Assembly (NCBI GenBank): GCA_963978905.1
Contig: OZ022258.1
Location: forward strand, 44,562,591-44,626,590
Origin: Trichostrongylus colubriformis
Lineage: Eukaryota > Nematoda > Chromadorea > Rhabditida > Trichostrongylidae
Reading direction: 5' to 3'
DNA length: 64,000 nt
Shown: positions 13,473 to 21,570 of the stretch, one piece after another
How positions within the stretch are numbered: the stretch's first letter is position 1
Layout: each line of letters opens with the position of its first letter
Made by a program: the position numbers and the translations under genes
The notes under the pieces: model-generated
Told to the model about the DNA's origin: nothing
What the model saw: only the letters and a program-made list of their open reading frames with translations
Database searches by the model: none

Positions 13473-14136
13473 TGTTGCAAACGGCGCCCCATGGGTGGCC
13501 CGCAGTAATTGCGGACCGCGCCTAGCCTGTCCTCCCGGGGTCCTAATGTTGAACTAGAAGGGGACCGGATACCCGAGCATACCAGGCTGACGCCTGGGAA
13601 CTTTCCCCAATAATCCCAAATCGCACGACAACACTGATACTGCACGACACAAATGCACACTATGCAAGAAAGATCGAAGGAAAACCTCTCAAGGAATTTG
13701 GAAAGGAACGCACGAGAGTAGTAATAAATTTATGTGAACTAAGACCGCAACCAATACAACACAAATCTGGAATAAAAGACAACTCACGCCGGGCTCTCGC
13801 TACGAGCCCCGTCCGACGACACTACTGGCATGTTTCGTAGGAAATTCCAAAGGTGGGACGATTCTTTAGCTGATTCTAAGGGCCTAAGCCCCGTGGTGCC
13901 GCCGCCGACCTCGTCAGAGAGGCCCGTGTGACTTGTAAAGGAGTGTGACGACGTGCCACACGCCGGTAGAGCCAGAGAGAAGACTGCCCCGGGGAGGTCC
14001 GTGATGGTGCCGCGGTGCGCAGCCATCGTTCGATATCGAACGATCACGGAATATGACCAACGTGGAGCCGCGGCGGTCAAACCCACGGGGACCCGTGCGC
14101 CACAGGAACAGAGGAGCGATCCTCGCTTTCGCGACA
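13473..14136 (-). repeat. 3' LTR (664 bp)
   Basis: On the minus strand it begins TGTCGCG and ends GCAACA, i.e. TG..CA termini. It matches 20188-20851 throughout by eye. It contains a 20-bp perfect palindrome at 14025-14044 and two TGAACTA heptamers (13550, 13735). The short open frames in both LTRs are identical between copies and are not thought to be coding. Confidence 0.93.
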
Positions 14137-14146
14137 CTCCCGCCCC
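14137..14146 (-). other. polypurine tract
   Basis: Directly upstream of the 3' LTR on the minus strand is GGGGCGGGAG, in the position where plus-strand DNA synthesis of an LTR element is primed. Confidence 0.7.
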
Positions 14147-15055
14147 AAGTTCCCTAAGGCGTCAGCCCCAGACATAACCCCTTGTCTGAAGCGTAGCACG
14201 GGTGGCTGCAGTAGGCCCGGCCGCAAAAGTGGGGAGCCGGCCTAATAGTGCACCCTGTCGTCAGACGGACTCTCGATAGGAAGGGTCCGATCACACTGCT
14301 AGGCTAACGAACAATTGGCCTATATCTTACCCCCCCTTTTTCTAAGTGGACGTGCGACCCGGTGAGTAACTAAGTTAGTAACGAGGAATAACAGCAAAAA
14401 CTGACTGAACTACGGTAAAAATCAACAACAGCACAAATGGCAAATGAATTAAGGCATCAACAAAAAACAAAACATCACTAGCTGGCAATGAAGCAGTGGG
14501 TTAGTAAAAAGTGTTAGTAACGGCACCTCGAACCCGCCAGCTGGGTCGTCGCGCCGTAAGATGTCGTAATTGAATCGACGGCGAGAAACCGACAATACTA
14601 ACGACGAGCACCACGCACGGCTGGTAGCGACGGCGATGACTCTGAACTGAACCGTTAAAACAAGGCAAAGAAACAAAGGAAAAAAGAACTCAGGCAAGTG
14701 AGTCCTGTGATGGAGTAGCTGTCGGCACGGACTGGCATGAGAAACACAACATAGGCAAGCGACAGAACCAGCAATTATCGAACCTGAACACTGAATGTGA
14801 AGCATTCAAATAACTGTCACTTACCTGTGGTGGTCCTGGTCCCTCGAAGGTTGCTCGGCGCGACTGCTTCTCCTTGGGAAAATGCTGAACTACTGGACTA
14901 AAGATAACACAGGAACAATGCTGAACTATTGTACTATTGGAGGCTATACGGGAACAGTGCTGAACTACTGTATTAACGCGGACACGTATTGTTTTCTGTA
15001 TTAGATGATCGTGCTGTAAGGTTGGAGTAGGTGAACTAAGGGTGGAAGGCATGTA
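14147..15055 (-). other. 3' region of the LTR element with degenerate tandem repeats
   Basis: About 900 bp lies between the stop of the 848-aa ORF and the polypurine tract. It has only short overlapping frames and no recognisable Pol domain. Three degenerate units of about 36-40 bp (14885-15003) each begin GCTGAACTAYTG. GTTAGTA (TACTAAC on the element strand) occurs at 14374, 14500 and 14513. It could be an untranslated region or a decayed pol segment. I cannot distinguish these. Confidence 0.5.
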
Positions 15056-17602
15056 TTACCAGGTGTCAGTGCTTTCTGCGGGAGAGAACCCTCCCCTAGT
15101 TCCCTCCTCGGAGGAGGATCGGGTGCGTTCTCTCCTGGGACGCCCGGAGAGCCCGGACGGACCCGGCTGATCAGACTGCCTCTGCGTTCCGGACGTGCCT
15201 GGTTGGTCGTCGTACCTTGCTGAACTAGAAGGGCGTGAGCGCTCGACATGCCCAGACGTCTCGAAGGGGCCCGGCTGATCGGCATATTCGTCTCTCTCCC
15301 GGAACGGGCGCTCATAACGTCGACGGGGAACAGCGCCCGGTGGAGGCGATCTGTATGTCCGGACACGAAGAAGGTCGTAGAGACGATCGGGCGCCATGTC
15401 CATGTCCATAATTGCGAACCTGTTGTAGACGCAGAACGCCCTATGGTGGCCCTCCTCCTTGCATACCGAGCAAGGGTCCTTGCGTATACAAACTCCGTAG
15501 TGTTGTTTGAGGCAGTTGCTGCAGGTCCCGTCTCTTTCGGCGATGGACGCTCGGCTGCTGAGATAAGGGTGTCGGTAGCAGTCCGAAGAGTAATGATCTC
15601 GTAACCCGCAGAAAACACAGCCTTCAATCTTGTCGCTGGGGGGCACCAGTCGGGTCGGAAAGGCCGACCAGCGCGTCTGGGACGGTGCTGTACTACTCGT
15701 CTCTCTGCGCTCTGAACTACGGCTCCGCGGTCGGCGCGATCGACTGCGGCTTCTTTGTGCTCGCCGTGGGCTGCGACTCCGCGGTCTACTCGATGGGCTA
15801 CGTCGTGACTTCGCTGGCGGAGGTCTTGTACTATCCCACTGCGCGCTGTCCCTCTCGTGCTTTCTCTTGCCCAAAGGTGTTCCTGAACTAGATGCTTGCA
15901 CTGGCTGAGTGGGCAAGTCGGGCGGACGCCTGGCTTGGGTGGACTGTGGTCCAGCCTCCGGCCCAACCGAGAGCGGTTCGCGAGGCCATGTACTAGGGGG
16001 TTGAACCTGGGGAATTGTAATACGAGGTATTTGCCTGTGAACTACTCGAGGTTGCTGCTGAGCCTGCTGACGTAGGGTCCTATCTACGTCTGAGATGGCT
16101 AAATATTGCTCCGTCGTCCTTATCATGAGGGCTTCGGAGTAATTTTCACGCCACCATCTCAGCGTCTGCATGTAGGACTCTGGCTCCTGGGGCCACATCT
16201 CAATCATGCCCATCGCTGAGTTGAGTCTGTAGTCCTCATCCTCTTGGGTCACCCTGAGCTTTTTACGGTTCATAAAGTGAACCATTAGATGAGCCTGCAA
16301 GACTCTAATCATGCGGGTGGCATGAGCGGATACGGCTGAGGCGTACTGAAATATCTCTGTTATTGTTTGTTCTGAAATATTGAATAATTGTAAAGTTGCT
16401 CTGAAATAGTCTAAGTTTGGACCCCATTGAAATAAACGTGGGATTGTAAGCTCCTGTAGTATGTCTCTGTTTACTGAAATAGCTGTCAAGCTGTGTGTCA
16501 GTTCGTGGATCCAACCCGTGAGGTGCATAAATCGGAAGTCCAATGGCGTACGTCTCACGAGCAGGACCGCTAAATTGTGAAATGACACGGTAGTTTGCTG
16601 AAGTATGTCGAGTAAAGTTTGAAGGGTATGAACTATTTTTGCCGCTGCCTCGTAATCTGACGTCCTTGCTGAAATAGTCTGCTGGTCTGGAATAGTCATA
16701 TTGCGGATCTGGTCTCTGATGAGATTGTTTGTAGTAATATAGTCGAACACTGTTCTGAACTGGCGAGCTGTCAGCTCTTCCACCGAATAAGGTTCGACGT
16801 CGAATGTACTACCTGAATTAGAATCCGCTCTTGGAATGGAGGAGCCGATGCGAGGGGGTGGCCTTAGTGGACCCCCAGGTTGTCCGAGACGTCGGCTTCT
16901 TTGACACTCTTCCAAGAACGCAACAACCGCTTGCATCCTTTCGGACCTCCTTTGCTGGCTTTGCGTCACCCTCTCTCGCTCTTGTAGTATGTTTGTTCCT
17001 CCGACCACAATATCCCTAAGAGTGTAGGGTGTTGCAGTGGAGGTTGAGGAGGTGGCTAAGGTCTGAGAGGTGGGGGCCGGGGCCTGGGTGGTGGGGGCCC
17101 AGTCCGATGGGTCGGCATCATGAACTAAGGCTTTTTCCTGAACTACCGGCGAGGTGTCCATCGCTTCTTCCTCCTCGTCGTCTTTCTCCACGCTGAGTGT
17201 TGCTATTGCTGTGGAGATCTCCTTCTCTTCTGCTTTGTCGTCCACCTTCTTCTCTCCTTCTTTTCTTGAATTATCCTCTTCCGCCCTCGCTGTTTCCGAG
17301 GGAGCCTCTGCTGCCATCTGCTCCGCCCAGGTTGGTCTTATTTGGGGCTGAACTAATGGCGATGTTTGCTGCGGGCTCTGACCTGTAGTATCACGAGGTG
17401 CTTGGGGGGCAGCTGTAGTACTAACTGTGCTAGATGGCTGCCGTGGCATTTGAGCAGGTGTGATACTAATAGAACGAGGTGAAATACGAGAGGAAGACTG
17501 TGAACTACGAGAATAATGCGAAGCATTTCTAGCCCTACCTCGACGTTCCCATTCACGCCTCGCGGGTGTTCCTCTCATTGGCGGATAGTCTCGATTGGAC
17601 AT
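15056..17602 (-). CDS. retroelement ORF B: RS-rich, triple zinc-knuckle Gag-like protein (848 aa)
   Basis: Domains in order: a basic Ser-rich N-terminus; an acidic low-complexity stretch; a central region of about 260 residues (roughly 265-530) that reads as mostly helical and could be capsid-like; an Arg-Ser repeat tract at about 598-634; then three zinc knuckles at 662-724 (CX2CX4HX4C, CX2CX3HX3C, CX2CX4HX4C). Closely spaced triple knuckles are typical of BEL/Pao Gag. The C-terminal tail is rich in repeats of the DQPGPS/DQPGTS type. No protease active-site motif follows. A strong acceptor (branch-like TACTAAC then TTTCAG) ends at 17649, and the frame is open from there to the ATG, so the ORF is probably expressed from a spliced or trans-spliced RNA. 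Likely role: RNA binding and particle assembly (inference). It could equally be an accessory protein rather than a Gag. Confidence 0.75.
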   Translation of the reverse strand: MSNRDYPPMRGTPARREWERRGRARNASHYSRSSQSSSRISPRSISITPAQMPRQPSSTVSTTAAPQAPRDTTGQSPQQTSPLVQPQIRPTWAEQMAAEAPSETARAEEDNSRKEGEKKVDDKAEEKEISTAIATLSVEKDDEEEEAMDTSPVVQEKALVHDADPSDWAPTTQAPAPTSQTLATSSTSTATPYTLRDIVVGGTNILQERERVTQSQQRRSERMQAVVAFLEECQRSRRLGQPGGPLRPPPRIGSSIPRADSNSGSTFDVEPYSVEELTARQFRTVFDYITTNNLIRDQIRNMTIPDQQTISARTSDYEAAAKIVHTLQTLLDILQQTTVSFHNLAVLLVRRTPLDFRFMHLTGWIHELTHSLTAISVNRDILQELTIPRLFQWGPNLDYFRATLQLFNISEQTITEIFQYASAVSAHATRMIRVLQAHLMVHFMNRKKLRVTQEDEDYRLNSAMGMIEMWPQEPESYMQTLRWWRENYSEALMIRTTEQYLAISDVDRTLRQQAQQQPRVVHRQIPRITIPQVQPPSTWPREPLSVGPEAGPQSTQARRPPDLPTQPVQASSSGTPLGKRKHERDSAQWDSTRPPPAKSRRSPSSRPRSRSPRRAQRSRSRSRRPRSRSSERRETSSTAPSQTRWSAFPTRLVPPSDKIEGCVFCGLRDHYSSDCYRHPYLSSRASIAERDGTCSNCLKQHYGVCIRKDPCSVCKEEGHHRAFCVYNRFAIMDMDMAPDRLYDLLRVRTYRSPPPGAVPRRRYERPFRERDEYADQPGPFETSGHVERSRPSSSARYDDQPGTSGTQRQSDQPGPSGLSGRPRRERTRSSSEEGTRGGFSPAESTDTW

Positions 17603-18150
17603 ATTTGACGATACGAACGTTTTGCGCGCTGAGAGCAGTATCCAAGTCCTGAAATGTTAGTAGAAAGGTGGGCTTGTTAGTTGACGACGAGAAGTTGTTG
17701 TGGACGAAAACATGTTGAGTTGGTCAAGAAGACTGGAGGAGGGGGTGTGTTAGTGACTACGATTACCGAAACATTAAGATGGAACCTTGATGTACGAATG
17801 TATGATTGCTATTGTGAGATTGCGACGGTTAGTACGTAAGGATGAAATGAGTTAGTACAGTGCGCGAGAGGGTGTTAGGTATAACTACATTGACGTATGA
17901 TTTGCGAAGAACTAACGATGAATTAATGTGACTTATGATGAACGTCAATGTGACTGTCTCTACTACATAAGCGATAATTCACTCATATTTGTGAAATAAA
18001 ATGATTTCCTGCAAAATCAGAAATTATGATTTTATGTAGTAGAGCACTTGATGAGGTTAGAACGAAGTGAGTGGAGTGCGTGGAATATACTACGTGAAGA
18101 TGGACGTGAGAAAGTGCTGTATTAAGAGGGGGGGTGAAATGACAACGACT
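17603..18150 (-). other. inter-ORF spacer with splice acceptor and hairpin
   Basis: This noncoding spacer between the two element ORFs contains a perfect 13-bp inverted repeat (17958-17970 and 18032-18044, CTCTACTACATAA) around a 61-base loop. It also has three GTTAGTA heptamers (17656, 17828, 17851). The one at 17656 sits just upstream, on the minus strand, of the ATTTCAG acceptor and could be its branch point. Confidence 0.6.
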
Positions 18151-19236
18151 TCAAGGTAATAAGTAGGCACACGAACGAACGACATTAAACGAACGAAAAA
18201 CGTCGCATGAAACTGTTCTGTAGCGTGCCTTCCTTGATGCATTGATCGATGTTGGATCTGTGTCCTCCATCAACTCGAATTGATCAATGACTCTGTCAAG
18301 GGCAGACAGTAGGTCCTCTGTATTCCAATTGTCGTTTCTTCTTCTTAATTCGCCCACCTTTTCCCTTGTTTTTTGTGGGAATTTCGATCTAATAGTTTTC
18401 ATTGTCATAGTGGATCCTGGCTGTTCGTTTAAGCTGCTTAGTTGGACCCATATGGCCTTCACTTTACATAATGTAGTACGCTGCACTAGTGGAGACTCGG
18501 TTGCCGGAGGCAGAGACTCCAGTTGGTCCACTAGTCTGTTCCGTAGTAGTTCAGGCCTGTTATAAGTATTCTGTAATAACTCGACTGCTTTTGAGTAATT
18601 GTCGTCCCCTACTTGCACAGACGCCACCACATCCTTTGCGTCTCCCTGAAGCGCTCTCTTCAGGTAGATGAGTTTGGTTGCATCCGTCATGTATGGGTGA
18701 TTGTGTATCGCAGCCGCAAATATTTCCCAGAACTCCGGAAAAAGTGTTATGTCACCTGCGAAGTTTGGTAGTTCCAGCTTAGGTGTCTGAATTAAATGAC
18801 TTGGGATAGGTGCTGGGTGTTCCGCTTCCTCTCTTCTTTGTTGCTGTTTTGCTATCACAGCTTGGACTTCCTCCACTGCTTTCTCCATGAATGAAATATT
18901 GATTCGCGCTACCGTTAGCTGTGATTCGCAATTTGTTGCCTCCCAGTGTTCTTGGAACCCCTGTAGTATGCTGGAGCTTTCTTCTTCATCTTCTTTTTTG
19001 TTGGCGTAGCTCTCAGCTCTTTTCCAGTCATTGAGTAGATTGCCTGATTGTTGCTGTAATTTGTTCAGCACCTCCATGTATTGTCTTGTCCGTTCTGTTG
19101 AAGTATCTATCTTCCCTCTGGTTCTTTCTTCTTCGGCGACTTTCTCGGCAAGTATATCTTGGGCCAGTAGGTTCGTTTCTTCCAACGCCTTGGTGGTCTT
19201 CGTAATCTGGCCTTTGAGGTAGCCGACGGAAGTCAT
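18151..19236 (-). CDS. retroelement ORF A: BEL/Pao Gag, DUF1759-like (361 aa)
   Basis: Residues 1-140 are charged and heptad-rich, probably a coiled coil. From residue 151 the sequence has the BEL/Pao Gag hallmark TPKLELPNFAGD, then FPEFWEIF, then KLIYLKRALQGDA, and a NYSKAVELL segment. This pattern is known as DUF1759 in Pao-type Gag-Pol polyproteins. The protein stops at 361 aa without zinc knuckles or protease, which here appear instead (knuckles only) in ORF B on the same strand. The last 30 residues look less conserved and could be read-through past a splice donor. The TGWACTA heptamers frequent elsewhere in the element are absent from this ORF. Confidence 0.85.
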   Translation of the reverse strand: MTSVGYLKGQITKTTKALEETNLLAQDILAEKVAEEERTRGKIDTSTERTRQYMEVLNKLQQQSGNLLNDWKRAESYANKKEDEEESSSILQGFQEHWEATNCESQLTVARINISFMEKAVEEVQAVIAKQQQRREEAEHPAPIPSHLIQTPKLELPNFAGDITLFPEFWEIFAAAIHNHPYMTDATKLIYLKRALQGDAKDVVASVQVGDDNYSKAVELLQNTYNRPELLRNRLVDQLESLPPATESPLVQRTTLCKVKAIWVQLSSLNEQPGSTMTMKTIRSKFPQKTREKVGELRRRNDNWNTEDLLSALDRVIDQFELMEDTDPTSINASRKARYRTVSCDVFRSFNVVRSCAYLLP

Positions 19237-20173
19237 GTTGATCGATGACGTGTTGACAACAGTGGTGACGGGTAGGCCACGAGAATATTCCCAACTTTGG
19301 GTTTTGGAAAACCTGAAACCTTACAGACGTCGTCATAGTGTAAAGGGCGAATGCTCGTAACGATGAGACGGCGTGAGTATATTACATGATAAATTGCAGA
19401 CTGACCGATAGAAATAATGAAAAGTGATTGGGTTTGAATGCAAAATTGGTTTGTTTTAATTTAGATTTTGTTGAGGTATTTCCCCGTCTCTCTTGCAGCT
19501 GTTTTGGAGGCTATGCTAGTACTGTACTATAGCGTCATTGGATCGTAGGACCAATTTTGTTTAAAATGTGTACCAGTTTATACGGGTGTTAAGTATAGTG
19601 CATATGTGGTCAGGAGGTGGGACGGAGACGATGACCGAGGGTTTGTGGAGCTGGTAGACCCAAACCAGAATTTTAACACCTATCCTTTCTACCTTATTGG
19701 GTGGCCAACCCACACGGTAGAGGAACGAGCGCGCTCTCTCAGTGCGCCCACTCTGATAGTGGGACTAACATGCATGTGGTACGTACCTACAAGTCTACCT
19801 CCTCTTCCAGGATAGCGATCCACCGCGCTACCCTTTCGGTAACTGCGGCTGAGACCCCCGTGTCTCATTTAAGGCGCTAGCTCCTACCTTGTCAATCGCC
19901 CCGTCTTCCACGTCCTGATTTGCCTAGGTATTGTACTACTAGGAGCCCCGCGCGCGTACATTTAATTTGACAAGGCTGCCACCACTTGGCAAATTTAAAT
20001 GCCTAGGGCCCTAGAGTACTTAGCACCCTAGTTAATGTACTAACTTGGCAAGCGTATTTACTGAATTACTTTGTAGAAGGGGGGGGGAAAGGCTACGCGC
20101 ATTCCCGTGGGTAGTGGTAGGGCCGCTTTTACCGACCGTCGATCGATTAACGGTCGAACGGGAACGTTACCTA
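19237..20173 (-). other. 5' leader of the LTR element
   Basis: About 940 bases lie between the primer site and ORF A. It includes a perfect 6-bp stem/5-base loop hairpin (19747-19763, CCCACT-CTGAT-AGTGGG) and three TGTACTA heptamers (19523, 19932, 20036). Packaging or splice-donor signals would be expected here, but I cannot identify them. Confidence 0.5.
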
Positions 20174-20187
20174 CGGCCGATGCACCA
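20174..20187 (-). other. primer-binding site, tRNA-Gly type
   Basis: The 14 bases next to the 5' LTR read, on the plus strand, CGGCCGATGCACCA. This matches, from memory, the 3' end of metazoan tRNA-Gly(GCC) (acceptor ...CCGATGC, discriminator A, CCA). The element strand therefore begins TGGTGCATCGGCCG, the complement used for priming. Confidence 0.8.
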
Positions 20188-20851
20188 TGTTGCAAACGGC
20201 GCCCCATGGGTGGCCCGCAGTAATTGCGGACCGCGCCTAGCCTGTCCTCCCGGGGTCCTAATGTTGAACTAGAAGGGGACCGGATACCCGAGCATACCAG
20301 GCTGACGCCTGGGAACTTTCCCCAATAATCCCAAATCGCACGACAACACTGATACTGCACGACACAAATGCACACTATGCAAGAAAGATCGAAGGAAAAC
20401 CTCTCAAGGAATTTGGAAAGGAACGCACGAGAGTAGTAATAAATTTATGTGAACTAAGACCGCAACCAATACAACACAAATCTGGAATAAAAGACAACTC
20501 ACGCCGGGCTCTCGCTACGAGCCCCGTCCGACGACACTACTGGCATGTTTCGTAGGAAATTCCAAAGGTGGGACGATTCTTTAGCTGATTCTAAGGGCCT
20601 AAGCCCCGTGGTGCCGCCGCCGACCTCGTCAGAGAGGCCCGTGTGACTTGTAAAGGAGTGTGACGACGTGCCACACGCCGGTAGAGCCAGAGAGAAGACT
20701 GCCCCGGGGAGGTCCGTGATGGTGCCGCGGTGCGCAGCCATCGTTCGATATCGAACGATCACGGAATATGACCAACGTGGAGCCGCGGCGGTCAAACCCA
20801 CGGGGACCCGTGCGCCACAGGAACAGAGGAGCGATCCTCGCTTTCGCGACA
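20188..20851 (-). repeat. 5' LTR (664 bp)
   Basis: Same length and ends as 13473-14136. The offset is 6715 bases throughout. It carries the duplicate palindrome at 20740-20759 and TGAACTA at 20265 and 20450. Confidence 0.93.
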
Positions 20852-20856
20852 AAGGT
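20852..20856. repeat. target-site duplication AAGGT (right)
   Basis: Matches 13468-13472 on the other side of the LTR element. Confidence 0.9.
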
Positions 20857-21471
20857 TTTTCTCCAGATAGGAGGAGAATGTGATTTCTAGCTTACGTCAC
20901 ATTGCGTCTCTCCACAAATTTACATCGCCTACAAATTTCTACCATCGTATGTTTTGATTCTACTGTGTGTCCTATTTAAGTGGGGGGGGGGGGGGGGGCT
21001 GACTCTTTGCATTGCCTCCATGATTCCTGGTGGAGCTTTGCACTTGGAGCAATTTTCGCGCCGTTTTCCTAATCCCAACTAATAGCCTCTTTCAGCGTGT
21101 GACTCGACGTCTTTAGCTCTTTCAAACTGAGTACCTCTCTTCTGATGGTTCTCAATTTCTCGCACACCCACTTGCCTTCAAAAGTCTCTGCATTTTTAAG
21201 CAACCATTTTCTCGTTGTTTTCCTCCCATTCAGCGCAGTACTTCCAGCGCACGTCTTTCTCTTTTCAAAGTATTAACATCGAAAACTTATTTGAACGATT
21301 GTAAGGGATAGGGTGCTAACAATAAGGCAAAGGAATCGAAAGGTAACGGTTGAAGTAATCGTTCACGGGAATTCAAGCTTTTCTGCTACCTATACATTTT
21401 TATATTTTACCCACATTTTGTTGTAATTGTTTATACAGAGCTGCACGCGAGAAGACCAAAATCCGTGAGAT

Positions 21472-21570
21472 GGAGCTTCTCAAAGTGACGTTTGACGGGA
21501 CCGAAAGTGGCAGCCACGAATGCTCAAGGGGCAGAGAAGAGACGGTCACGTGGCCAGAGACGCAGTGTGA
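21472..21570. repeat. hAT-like repeat fragment
   Basis: It begins GGAGCTTCTCAAAGTG, close to the terminal sequence usual for hAT elements. Similarity to 37381-37480 continues for about 100 bases (GCCACGA, GCAGAGA). Ends and target duplication are not resolved. Confidence 0.35.

Larger units (their letters stand above)
13473..20851 (-). mobile_element. non-autonomous BEL/Pao-like LTR retroelement, 7379 bp, no pol
   Basis: This is a complete element on the minus strand: 5' LTR (20188-20851), tRNA-Gly-type primer site (20174-20187), leader, a DUF1759-like Gag ORF (18151-19236), a spacer with a hairpin, an 848-aa zinc-knuckle/RS ORF (15056-17602), a roughly 900-bp 3' region, a polypurine tract (14137-14146) and 3' LTR (13473-14136), bracketed by AAGGT. 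The LTRs have the same length and show no difference by eye, so insertion was recent. No frame carries an aspartic protease, reverse transcriptase, RNase H or integrase. The element therefore must borrow Pol from a relative. Family placement rests on the Gag motifs and the triple-knuckle spacing typical of BEL/Pao. Confidence 0.85.

Noticed and set aside
13784..14137. 117-codon frame repeated in both LTRs
   Set aside because: It is identical only because the LTRs are identical; it lies in regulatory LTR sequence and matches no family.
15001..15966. 321-codon minus-strand frame inside the LTR element
   Set aside because: It overlaps the 848-aa ORF in another frame, has biased Arg/Pro composition expected of a shadow, and shows no domain.
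19780..19860. tRNA-like stretch (TAGCGCGGTGG on the minus strand) in the LTR element leader
   Set aside because: It has an A-box resemblance only; no B-box at the right distance and no cloverleaf could be drawn.
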